Positions 1 through 6,887 of a stretch of 14,089 bases of DNA are shown in pieces. Within the stretch, counting starts at the first letter, position 1, and each line of letters begins with the position of its first letter. The notes beneath the pieces were generated by a model. The model did no database searches, had not been told where the DNA came from, and saw only the letters and a list, made by a program, of their open reading frames with translations. A program made the translations under genes and the position numbers. The DNA lies in assembly GCA_029261675.1 (NCBI GenBank), contig JAJDBA010000308.1:1-14089 (forward strand), read 5' to 3'. The stretch is from Nitrospinaceae bacterium. Lineage in GTDB: Bacteria > Nitrospinota > Nitrospinia > Nitrospinales > VA-1.

Positions 1-1281
1 GGTATTTTAAGGGATAAATCCCGATTCCTTTTTCCATTCACTGTGGTGACCATAGGGGTTGCGTTAGTGGTTTCTTTGGTGGGTTTTATGGAGGGAGTTT
101 TCATGGGGATGATTGATATGACTGCAAACCTCGATGCAGGACATCTGCGCATGGTCAATAAACCCTTTTATGATGAAGAACACTTACGTCCTCTCGATCG
201 ATCCCTCGCTGGTCAGAAAGAAACCGGAGATTGGCTGAAAAAAAATTCTCCCGAACAGGTTGAATGGTTCCCACGAATTAGATGGGGAGCCATTCTGGAT
301 GTCCCTGATGAAAATGGTGACACTCTTTCTCAAACACCCGTTGTGGGTATGGCCCTTGAATTGAGAAAAGAAAATTCTAAAGAATTGGTGAGAATGAAAA
401 TGGAGGAGTCTCTGATTAGTGGAAGACTGCCCGAGTCTCCTAATGAAATGTTGATGGGAGATCAATTGGCAGAAACACTCGGTGTTGGCTTGGGGCAGTT
501 TGTTACCATCCTCGGTCAATCTTTCGACGGGGGAATGGTTGCGGACAATTATAAAATTATTGGTTTGGTCAAGTTTGGTGTTTCGGCAATGGATAAAAAA
601 ATGGTTTTAATCGATATTGCAGATGCCCAGAACAGTTTTTATATGGAAGATATGATTACAGATTGGCTGGGATTTTTTCCGCCCCAATATTCCCTGGAAG
701 ATTATGAAGAAGTTAAGAGTGCCATGCAAGAACCTTTAAAACGCTGGATAGCTTCACCTCCCGAGAGTTGGGCTAAAGACGACGAACCCGTGCTCTTAAG
801 TGTTCGTGACCAGCAGAATTTGGGAGCCATTGCAGATAAATTTTATGTCATACAGGGGTTTGTGGTTGGAATTTTTACGTTTCTTATGATTTTGGTTTTA
901 TGGAATGCCGGGATTTTAAGTGGAATCCATCGTTATGGTGAAATGGGGCTTCGGCTGGCTTTTGGAGAATCCCATTGGAAATTGATCCTAACACTGGGAA
1001 TAGAAGGTTTAGTGGTTGGGATTTTAGGAGCGATAGCAGGTTCTATTTTTGGAGGTGCCTATACTTATTTCCTTCAAGAGGTGGGTTTTAATATGGGAGA
1101 TAATTTTGCACAAACGGGGATGATGATTAACGATGTGGTTCGAGCAAGACTCACGATCGGTGGATTTGTGCAGGGAATTGTACCTGGGGTTTTTGCGAGT
1201 GTTGCGGGAACTCTGATGGCGAGCCTTGCGATCTTCAAAAGGTCAGAAGCTAATTTGTTCCGAGAATTGGAGGCTGGATGA
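1..1281 (+). CDS. ABC transporter permease, FtsX/LolE/MacB type (5' end missing)
   Basis: The frame is open from base 1 and already reads as the cytoplasmic lead-in and first membrane helix of an FtsX-family permease (charged LRDKSR, then a long hydrophobic run). The true start is therefore upstream of the window, and the GTG at 43 is internal. The 426 visible residues show TM1 (about residues 10-38), a large soluble periplasmic domain (about 40-270), and a C-terminal FtsX domain with three hydrophobic segments separated by the RYGEMGLRLAFGE loop, which is typical of the family. Such permeases work with an ABC ATPase to move lipoproteins or other envelope substrates, as LolCDE does, or to power MacB-like efflux. 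The stop codon overlaps the start of the next gene, a LolA-like protein, so lipoprotein or outer-membrane trafficking is the likelier role. The ATPase partner is not visible and may lie upstream. Confidence 0.9.
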   Translation, partial: GILRDKSRFLFPFTVVTIGVALVVSLVGFMEGVFMGMIDMTANLDAGHLRMVNKPFYDEEHLRPLDRSLAGQKETGDWLKKNSPEQVEWFPRIRWGAILDVPDENGDTLSQTPVVGMALELRKENSKELVRMKMEESLISGRLPESPNEMLMGDQLAETLGVGLGQFVTILGQSFDGGMVADNYKIIGLVKFGVSAMDKKMVLIDIADAQNSFYMEDMITDWLGFFPPQYSLEDYEEVKSAMQEPLKRWIASPPESWAKDDEPVLLSVRDQQNLGAIADKFYVIQGFVVGIFTFLMILVLWNAGILSGIHRYGEMGLRLAFGESHWKLILTLGIEGLVVGILGAIAGSIFGGAYTYFLQEVGFNMGDNFAQTGMMINDVVRARLTIGGFVQGIVPGVFASVAGTLMASLAIFKRSEANLFRELEAG

Positions 1282-2039
1282 TTTTTAAAAAGGGTTTGAT
1301 TTTTTTTGCTGCTTATCTGGTTCTTTATTTTGCTTCTGTCGCCTCGGGAATGGAAGAAGAAATAAATGCTCAAAAACTGTTGGAGCAGTTAGACGATAAT
1401 CTTTGGGCAAATAAGAAATTTATTTCAGGAAGACTGATTATTGATAACGGACGAAAAATCCGGACTCTGACACAGGACTCTTGGATGGAAGGGGCTACAA
1501 GGTCCTATAGTCATTACAAATCGCCAGCTCGTGAAAAAGGAACGAAGATGCTCAAGATCGGCGGCAAGCTCTGGATGTATACTCCACGAACTGATCGCAA
1601 AATTCTTATTGCCGGGCATTTGCTCAGGCAGTCCATGATGGGCAGTGATTTATCTTATGAAGATATGATGGAAGACCATAAGTTGAGTCAGGCTTATGTT
1701 GCTACCTTGGAAAGGTTTGAAGAGTTTGAGGGAGTTCGATGCGCGGTTTTACATTTGCAGGCCCACGATAAAAAAACGACCTACCAGACAAGAAAGGCTT
1801 GGGTCAACCCGATCAACAAAATAGTGCTTAAAGAAGAGCGATTTGCCAAGAGTGGGAAAATCCTTAAAAGAATTTTATATAAAGATTATAAGAAGGTTGA
1901 GGACCGTTTGTTCCCGCATACAATGATTTTTAAGGATTTGCTAAAAGAAAATACTCAAACCACCTATAAATTTGATGTCATAGATTTTAATGTTGAAATT
2001 CCCGCCCGCTACTTTTCGCAAAGTATCCTAAAGCGATAA
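1278..2039 (+). CDS. Outer membrane lipoprotein-sorting protein (LolA-like fold)
   Basis: This is a 253-residue exported protein with a hydrophobic signal sequence (residues 3-22, cleavage probably near ASG, about 24). It has the layout of the LolA-like family annotated as outer membrane lipoprotein-sorting protein (Pfam PF17131). Visible hallmarks are WMYTPRTDRK (99-108) followed by the GSDLSYEDM block (122-130), which I recognise as the most characteristic stretch of that family. The LolA fold is an open half-barrel that binds acyl chains in the periplasm. The ATG overlaps the permease stop by four bases (ATGA), and a GGAGG lies at 1269-1273, so translation is probably coupled. The pairing with an FtsX-type permease suggests this is its periplasmic partner. 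It is not classical LolA; the substrate is unknown. Confidence 0.85.
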   Translation: MIFKKGLIFFAAYLVLYFASVASGMEEEINAQKLLEQLDDNLWANKKFISGRLIIDNGRKIRTLTQDSWMEGATRSYSHYKSPAREKGTKMLKIGGKLWMYTPRTDRKILIAGHLLRQSMMGSDLSYEDMMEDHKLSQAYVATLERFEEFEGVRCAVLHLQAHDKKTTYQTRKAWVNPINKIVLKEERFAKSGKILKRILYKDYKKVEDRLFPHTMIFKDLLKENTQTTYKFDVIDFNVEIPARYFSQSILKR

Positions 2040-2046
2040 AATATTT

Positions 2047-2075
2047 ATGAGTTTGTGGGGATAGACCGTTATAAT
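2047..2075 (+). promoter_or_regulatory. Probable sigma70-type promoter of the 60-residue ORF
   Basis: A perfect -10 hexamer, TATAAT, lies at 2070-2075. Seventeen bases upstream is ATGAGT (2047-2052), a weak match to the -35 consensus. The start codon is 34 bases after the -10, leaving a short leader. The same geometry occurs at 8611-8639 before another small gene. Confidence 0.5.
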
Positions 2076-2109
2076 TAGGTAATGCAATCATATTCAAAGG
2101 AGGCATTTT

Positions 2110-2292
2110 ATGAAAGTTATCAAGAAACCCATCGATACAGTTGTAAAGCAACTGCAAAGCAAGCGTTATCATGTGAAAGTGCAGGATAACAAAAAAGCGT
2201 ATAGCAGAGGTAAATCCAAAAAGGAATTCAGGGCTGCTGTGAATGATTCTGCTGGAAAAGATGCAGATCGTTTTCAATATTTAGCGGCCTGA
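2110..2292 (+). CDS. Small basic orphan protein (60 aa)
   Basis: This short ORF is supported by an ideal ribosome-binding site, AAAGGAGG at 2096-2103, six bases before the ATG, and by a TATAAT box just upstream. The product has 12 Lys and 4 Arg against 5 Asp and 1 Glu, so it is strongly basic. It has no signal peptide, membrane helix or Cys. The centre (residues 28-41) is a Lys/Arg-rich, probably exposed stretch. Such composition would fit a nucleic-acid- or ribosome-associated small protein, but I do not recognise a family and assign no function. It stands alone between the LolA-like gene and the convergent DUF58 gene; its stop is only 22 bases from the DUF58 stop. Confidence 0.7.
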   Translation: MKVIKKPIDTVVKQLQSKRYHVKVQDNKKAYSRGKSKKEFRAAVNDSAGKDADRFQYLAA

Positions 2293-2314
2293 ATTCCCTC
2301 CTTCCTTTTCCCCT

Positions 2315-3259
2315 TCATTCTATAAAAGCCAAGATATACATCAGTTCTTTTAAATGTGATTCTGATTTTCCGAAATCGGTTTGCATATCTTCAGTTTTAA
2401 GGCTCACTTCATTGCCTCTTTCAACCAAGTGGTAAATCAACGATGCGGCTTTACTGATTCTTTCTTCAAGAATTTCTTCTTTCACCGTTTTGCTATTGCC
2501 AGGTTCTTTGACATTTAAAAAAACGGTATAGCTTTGTTCATTCGTGCTCTGGAATTCTTTTACACGCAGGTTTCCTGTTTTAGCTGATGATTTCCAATGC
2601 ACGGAACTTAGGGGGTCGCCGGAACGAAACTCCCGGATGGCATAAATCTCTTCTCCTCTTGTCTTTAGTGTTCCTTCTCCTTCTTGCCCGGAATCATTTT
2701 TAGACGGTAATGGGACTGGATGCAAGGCGGGAAAAATAACTATTTCCATGTTTAATGGAATGGTCTTCGTCTTGTAATAAAAACCAAATGGAAAACTTGT
2801 TGCTAAACGGCAAGAGTTTATCTGTAACCTTCCCCTTTTGTTTCCTGAAAAAAGTGCCGATTTTTCCAGGGTTGCTCGGCCTGGAATAAAAAAGAAGTAG
2901 GGCGGTTGTTCTAATGAGCATCTTCCATCACTGGGAAGCAGAATGTGTAGGGAAAAGGAAGGGGCCCATACTTTATTATTCGTTATCTTAAAATCCAGAG
3001 CTCCTGTTTCATTGCAATAAAGGTGTGCAGGTCCCTTTGCTTTAACAGAAAGATTTTTAAAACTCAACTCAGACAGTACCCCAGATACAGCAATGAAGCT
3101 GCAGCACATGGCGAGCACAAGGTAAAGCAGGTTGTTGCCTGTATTGATGGCGCCGAGTCCGACACCGAATAAAATTACGATGAATCCGAGTCCCTCTCGG
3201 GTTAAAGACAGGGTTCTGTTTTTGAGGGAAAGGGTGTATAGAAAATTATTCTTGGGCAT
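2315..3259 (-). CDS. DUF58 domain-containing membrane protein
   Basis: The product is 314 residues from the ATG at 3259. A longer in-frame start at 3325 exists, but it would overlap moxR by about 60 bases, and only the 3259 ATG has a good ribosome-binding site (TGAGGGA at 3263-3269). Two hydrophobic helices (about residues 24-40 and 43-63) anchor the protein. They are followed by a beta-rich region and then the DUF58 signature at about 204-238, with IREFRSGDPL, VHWKSSAKTG and LRVKEF clearly readable. DUF58 proteins are nearly always encoded beside MoxR ATPases and are thought to act with them in assembly or metal loading of target complexes. Family members are often followed by a transglutaminase-like membrane protein or vWA genes; none follows here, because the operon ends against a convergent small gene. 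Confidence 0.88.
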   Translation of the reverse strand: MPKNNFLYTLSLKNRTLSLTREGLGFIVILFGVGLGAINTGNNLLYLVLAMCCSFIAVSGVLSELSFKNLSVKAKGPAHLYCNETGALDFKITNNKVWAPSFSLHILLPSDGRCSLEQPPYFFFIPGRATLEKSALFSGNKRGRLQINSCRLATSFPFGFYYKTKTIPLNMEIVIFPALHPVPLPSKNDSGQEGEGTLKTRGEEIYAIREFRSGDPLSSVHWKSSAKTGNLRVKEFQSTNEQSYTVFLNVKEPGNSKTVKEEILEERISKAASLIYHLVERGNEVSLKTEDMQTDFGKSESHLKELMYILAFIE

Positions 3260-3262
3260 TGT

Positions 3263-3269
3263 TCCCTCA
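3263..3269 (-). promoter_or_regulatory. Ribosome-binding site that fixes the DUF58 start
   Basis: On the minus strand TGAGGGA precedes ATG by three bases (the GAGG core by five). Its first three bases are the moxR stop codon, so termination of moxR and initiation of the DUF58 gene happen at the same place. This argues for translational coupling and for the shorter DUF58 reading. Confidence 0.6.
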
Positions 3270-4193
3270 CACGGGTACGGGTAATTGCTCAAGAATTTTT
3301 TCGATGATGGTGGCAGTATCTGCAAATCTTCGCGAATTGCTATGCGATTCAGGAATGACGCGGTGGCATAAGACAGGGGCTGCTAAATTTTTCACATCAT
3401 CCGGTGTACAGTAATCCCTTCCGTTCACAAGGGCGCGAGCGCGAATGGCTTGCTGGAATATTAATCCACCACGTGGACTCACTCCAAGAGTTAGATGCGA
3501 ATTGTCACGTGTTGCGGTGATGATGTTTAAAATATAATCGGTTAAGAGAGGCTCGATTTTTACTTGGTCGACCTGAGTCTGAAGCTGCAATACATCTTCT
3601 TTGTTCAAAAGAGCTTCTATGCTGGAAGGGTCTGGGCGCGCTGATTTCAAGAGCCGACGCTCGTCTTCAATAGAGGGATAGCCCATAGAAACGTAGAGCA
3701 TGAATCGGTCCAGTTGCGATTCAGGAAGAGGGTAGGTCCCCTGGCTTTCAATTTGATTTTGCGTCGCGATAACCATGAAAGGCTCTTCTAGGTCGTAGGT
3801 CGTATTATCCGCTGATATTTGCCTTTCATTCATGGCTTCGAGCAATGCGCTTTGCGTGCGAGGCGTAGAACGATTGATTTCATCAGCCAGAACTATGTTT
3901 GCGAACAGGGGACCTTTTTGGAAATGGAATTTTTTCTCTCCCTGATCATAAACGGAGACACCTGTAATATCGGCGGGTAAAAGGTCGTTGGTAAACTGGA
4001 TGCGTTTGAAGTCGAGATGCAGTGAGCTTGCAAGGGACTGAGCCAGAGAACTTTTGCCGACACCCGGCACATCTTCAATAAGCAGGTGGCCTCTTGCAAG
4101 GAGGGCGATGATGGCATATTCGATGATATCGTCTTTACCGAAAATGACCTTTCCAATATTTTGCTTTAGCAGTGCTATCTTTTCCTGGCTCAT
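3267..4193 (-). CDS. MoxR-family AAA+ ATPase
   Basis: This 308-residue protein has the full MoxR-type AAA+ core. Walker A is VPGVGKSS (42-49) and Walker B is VLADEINR (101-108). A sensor-1 Asn lies in ATQNQ (143-147), followed by PLPESQLDRF (155-164), a MoxR hallmark. The C-terminal lid contains the usual GVSPRGG block. The length is normal for the family and all catalytic residues are present. MoxR ATPases act as chaperones that remodel or activate partner proteins, commonly working with DUF58 and vWA proteins. The ATG overlaps the stop of the uracil-DNA glycosylase gene by four bases, and the DUF58 gene starts seven bases after its stop, so the three genes form one transcription unit. The target of this particular MoxR is unknown. 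Confidence 0.93.
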   Translation of the reverse strand: MSQEKIALLKQNIGKVIFGKDDIIEYAIIALLARGHLLIEDVPGVGKSSLAQSLASSLHLDFKRIQFTNDLLPADITGVSVYDQGEKKFHFQKGPLFANIVLADEINRSTPRTQSALLEAMNERQISADNTTYDLEEPFMVIATQNQIESQGTYPLPESQLDRFMLYVSMGYPSIEDERRLLKSARPDPSSIEALLNKEDVLQLQTQVDQVKIEPLLTDYILNIITATRDNSHLTLGVSPRGGLIFQQAIRARALVNGRDYCTPDDVKNLAAPVLCHRVIPESHSNSRRFADTATIIEKILEQLPVPV

Positions 4194-4921
4194 TTACCAA
4201 GCTCTTTCAAAACTTTTTTCATGTCTTCATGCACCGCCTTGCGATTTTCAACGGTATAAGCGCGTAACAGGTAGGCAGGGTGCAGGGTGAGCATCAGTTT
4301 GAATCCTTCATAGTCATGCCAGGTGCCGCGCTCTTTAGTTATCGGTACACTTCTTCCTAACAGGGTCGATGCGGCGGGTTTTCCCAGCGCGACGACTACT
4401 TTTGGTTTAATGGCTTTTAGCTGTTGAATGAGAAAAGGATTGCAGGCAACGATTTCTTCTTTTTCTGGATCACGATTGCCAGGGGGGCGACATTTGACAA
4501 TGTTGCAGATATAAGTGTCCTTTTCTCGGTCGAGGTTCATTCCCTTTTCGATAATTTCGGTCAACTTTTTACCAGCCCGACCCACAAAAGGCAGGCCTTG
4601 TTCATCCTCATCAGCACCCGGTCCCTCACCGACAAAAACAAGATCGGCTTGTGGATTACCGGAACCAAATACGATATTTTTTCTACCTTGAGATAGCTTA
4701 CATCGGGTGCAGTCTCCAAGTTCTTCACGAACCTGAGCTAATTGGGTTGCTTTTTTGCCACTTGCCATAATTTTCACGGGAGAGGGGATGGTGGGTTCTA
4801 GTGAACCTGTTTCAGCAAATAATTTTGTCTCGCAGGGAATTTCTGAGTACCCAACGTCCTCTAATAGTAGCAGGTAATTTTTTAATTCTCTTAACAGTGT
4901 GGTGCGATCGGGAGTTTGCAT
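4190..4921 (-). CDS. Uracil-DNA glycosylase, family 4 (Fe-S)
   Basis: The product (243 residues) removes uracil from DNA as the first step of base-excision repair. The four cysteines expected to bind the 4Fe-4S cluster are visible: C71 and C74 (CTRC), C144 in IVKCRPPGNRDP, and C160. The active-site motif GEGPGADEDEQG (99-109 region) and the C-terminal HPAYLLR (214-220) match family 4/5-type enzymes. The N-terminal 50 residues (RELKNYLLLLEDVG) resemble the extension of many family-4 enzymes, which supports the ATG at 4921. No clear Shine-Dalgarno precedes it. It is the first gene of the minus-strand operon and overlaps moxR by four bases. Co-transcription with moxR probably reflects coupling of convenience; I see no functional link. 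Confidence 0.93.
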   Translation of the reverse strand: MQTPDRTTLLRELKNYLLLLEDVGYSEIPCETKLFAETGSLEPTIPSPVKIMASGKKATQLAQVREELGDCTRCKLSQGRKNIVFGSGNPQADLVFVGEGPGADEDEQGLPFVGRAGKKLTEIIEKGMNLDREKDTYICNIVKCRPPGNRDPEKEEIVACNPFLIQQLKAIKPKVVVALGKPAASTLLGRSVPITKERGTWHDYEGFKLMLTLHPAYLLRAYTVENRKAVHEDMKKVLKELGK

Positions 4922-5075
4922 ATCAAGGCAGAGGATAACAAATGGCTAAAGTCAAAACAAACAATTAAATGGGGATTTTATTAGGGGTAATGTCATTATA
5001 GTGTTTTTTTATAATTATTTAGATTTTAATAGTTAATGTTGTTTATTATGTTTAAGTGGTTGTGTGGCTTGGATT

Positions 5076-5097
5076 TAGGTAGGAATAGTCCTAGCTA
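5076..5097. repeat. Imperfect palindrome, candidate operator
   Basis: Two 9-base arms, TAGGTAGGA (5076-5084) and TCCTAGCTA (5089-5097), are inverted around a 4-base ATAG spacer; eight of nine pairs match. It lies in the divergent intergenic region, with its right edge 16 bases upstream of the -35 hexamer at 5114. This is a usual place for an activator or repressor site controlling the 5181 gene. No T-run follows, so it does not look like a terminator. The regulator is unknown. Confidence 0.4.
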
Positions 5098-5113
5098 TCT
5101 ATTTGAAAAACAG

Positions 5114-5143
5114 TTGATAATTGGCTTTAAAAGGGTGTATAAA
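5114..5143 (+). promoter_or_regulatory. Probable sigma70-type promoter of the 5181-8568 cluster
   Basis: TTGATA (5114-5119) and TATAAA (5138-5143) are separated by 18 bases, each close to consensus. The expected transcription start near 5150 leaves a leader of about 30 bases before the ATG at 5181. This is the best promoter-like pair in the 4922-5180 gap. Confidence 0.55.
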
Positions 5144-5180
5144 TGGGGGAATTACTGGTGTTGAATTTAGTGGTGATTGA

Positions 5181-5609
5181 ATGAGCCGTTTTACAAAAAT
5201 CTTTTGTTTGCAAGGAGCCTTGGTTCTGGCAGTCGTATTTTTGCTGGCGTCTTTTGCGCAAGCATCAGGTAGTCATCATTCTCATCATCAAGCTAAAGTA
5301 GTTTCCCCCTTCAACAAGGTGAGTGCCGATAAGCCGCTACACTGTTTATTGAATGCTCATCTGCATCAAGCCAAGCAAGATTGTCCACACAAAGAAAACC
5401 ATTCCAAGTCTGCGGAATTTAGATCGGACTGTGGATCGCATCCGGGAGCATCCAATTCACAAGGGATTTCCTTTGGCAGTGACCTTCCTCAATTCGCTCA
5501 AAACGATGAGCTTATTCCTCATCTAGCATCCTATTCGTTTTATCCGCCTTTGGATGACGAAGCCCGTTTTCTCCCTCGCTCTATCGAGCATCCGCCACAA
5601 CTTTCCTAG
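5181..5609 (+). CDS. Exported His/Cys-rich small protein, probable metal binder
   Basis: This is a 142-residue product with a clear signal peptide (basic n-region, hydrophobic core about residues 11-25, cleavage after AQA at 28). The mature protein begins SGSHHSHHQ and carries 12 His and three Cys (C55, C68, C84). The Cys sit beside His: LHCLLNAHLH, CPHKENH and CGSH. This composition is typical of periplasmic soft- or transition-metal binding proteins, and I recall short proteins with a similar HC...CPH...CG spacing from copper-associated gene clusters. I cannot name a Pfam family with certainty. It lies first in a cluster of exported proteins and is separated from the next gene by a hairpin with a T-run. 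The ribosome-binding site is only moderate (GGTGAT about three bases upstream). Confidence 0.75.
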   Translation: MSRFTKIFCLQGALVLAVVFLLASFAQASGSHHSHHQAKVVSPFNKVSADKPLHCLLNAHLHQAKQDCPHKENHSKSAEFRSDCGSHPGASNSQGISFGSDLPQFAQNDELIPHLASYSFYPPLDDEARFLPRSIEHPPQLS

Positions 5610-5645
5610 TATTTTTTTATTGGTTTAAAAAAGGTTTATTTGTTT

Positions 5646-5672
5646 CACGCTTATTTGCGTGTGAGTTTTTTT
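5646..5672 (+). terminator. Weak rho-independent terminator or attenuator
   Basis: CACGC (5646-5650) pairs with GCGTG (5657-5661) across a 6-base loop, followed after four bases by seven T residues (5666-5672). A competing pairing of TCAC with GTGA is also possible. The stem is short, so it may only reduce read-through from the His/Cys-rich gene into the barrel gene 65 bases further on. Confidence 0.45.
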
Positions 5673-5736
5673 AATACCAATTCGTTCTTATATTATTCTG
5701 TTTCGCATTTCATTAATTTTATTTGTAGAGGTAAAA

Positions 5737-6882
5737 ATGTTTAAGAAAAAAACGGGGTTAATCGCTTTATTTTCTAGTTTTATCGTAATGGTCTGGATGA
5801 CTGCAGCCCAGGCTTATGTAGGACTTTGTTGTGCTCACTGTGGAGGCAACATGCCTCTCAATATTTTTGGCGGAGGAATTCCCGAAACTCATGAATTTCG
5901 GTTCAAGATCAGCGGGATGTTCATGGAGATGGGACCGTTAAGAGATGGTACCACTGATATTGATACCAATTCACTAGTTGGACTTCCCAATGGAAACACA
6001 TTTATTGCTGCTCCCGAAGCCATGCAAATGTATATGACGATGATAGGCGGTGCCTACTCGTTCACCGATGATTTTGCGGTGATGGCAATGACCAATTATC
6101 AAGAAAACAATATGCAGATGAGAGTAAGGGCTGCTAATGGTAATGATTTTACTATGCGGTCCACAGGTATGGGGGATACGACGGTCTTAGGTAAGTATCG
6201 GTTCTATAAGGACGATAATCTGGTTCCCACCCGACAAATGTCTGTGTTATTTGGACTTTCTCTGCCTACCGGAGCTATTGACAAAAAGTTCACCAATAAC
6301 ACGGTTATGGGACAGAATGGCACGCTTCTGCCATTTAAAATGCAATTGGGTAGTGGAACCATTGATCCTATTATTGGCATTACTTATCAGGGGTCGCGCG
6401 ATCCTTGGTGGTATGGGTTTAACACACAGCTTGAGGCTCATCTTTATAACAATAACCAAGGCTACCATCGCGGTCAGGAATTTCGCTATGACTTTTACCT
6501 CATGCGTCAGGTGCATGACAAGGTGGTTCTTCATACACAGTTGAATGGTTGGTATGAAGGTAGGTTTAATCGTGAGCCCTATAAGCAGCGTGTTTTAGGT
6601 CAAGGCCATGCAAACTTTAACCCATCAAGTGGTTTCACCACTCCTTTGTTCGATCCACATAATTATGGTGGGCATAAAATGGCATTGAGTTTCGGTGCCC
6701 AGTTTCAACCTGTTCCATTGCATATTTTTGAAGTGACTGCGACTGTGCCAATCCATCAGGATTTGAACGGACCGCAATTGCGTGATGACTGGATGCTTCG
6801 GCTTTCTTATTACTTGGAAGTGCCAACCAAGAAAAGTCGTCGTTATAAAGGTTTCAGTGCACCCAAGCAATTGGGATTCTAG
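5737..6882 (+). CDS. Outer-membrane beta-barrel transporter with Cys motif and Met-rich strands
   Basis: This 381-residue protein has a signal peptide (cleavage probably after AQA, residue 26). The mature N-terminus then carries CCAHCGGNMP (31-40). The rest alternates polar and aromatic/hydrophobic residues, with many Gly/Asn turns and no long hydrophobic helix. It ends with LRLSYYLEVP before a basic tail. This is the pattern of a barrel of the kind annotated as transporter or MetA-pathway (PF13557-like). Between residues 39 and 145 there are 14 Met, mostly two apart (61/63/65, 96/98/100/102, 116/118, 126/128), so they would fall on one face of each strand. A good ribosome-binding site (AGAGG, 5728-5732) precedes the ATG. 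Its neighbours are a His/Cys-rich exported protein and a cytochrome c, which suggests a metal-linked role, possibly copper. Transport and substrate are inferred. Confidence 0.75.
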   Translation: MFKKKTGLIALFSSFIVMVWMTAAQAYVGLCCAHCGGNMPLNIFGGGIPETHEFRFKISGMFMEMGPLRDGTTDIDTNSLVGLPNGNTFIAAPEAMQMYMTMIGGAYSFTDDFAVMAMTNYQENNMQMRVRAANGNDFTMRSTGMGDTTVLGKYRFYKDDNLVPTRQMSVLFGLSLPTGAIDKKFTNNTVMGQNGTLLPFKMQLGSGTIDPIIGITYQGSRDPWWYGFNTQLEAHLYNNNQGYHRGQEFRYDFYLMRQVHDKVVLHTQLNGWYEGRFNREPYKQRVLGQGHANFNPSSGFTTPLFDPHNYGGHKMALSFGAQFQPVPLHIFEVTATVPIHQDLNGPQLRDDWMLRLSYYLEVPTKKSRRYKGFSAPKQLGF

Positions 6883-6887
6883 TCTAG

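Noticed and set aside
43..1281. GTG at 43 as the start of the ABC permease
   Set aside because: The same frame is open back to base 1 and encodes the expected cytoplasmic lead-in and start of TM1, so the gene is truncated by the window edge.
3257..3325. Longer DUF58 protein starting at 3325
   Set aside because: It would overlap the moxR coding end by about 60 bases and lacks family-like sequence; the ATG at 3259 has a good ribosome-binding site.
4995..5023. Minus-strand TATAAT (5000-4995) as promoter of the uracil-DNA glycosylase operon
   Set aside because: The -10 is perfect, but the sequence 17 bases upstream (TCTAAA) is a poor -35 and the area is so AT-rich that chance matches are expected.
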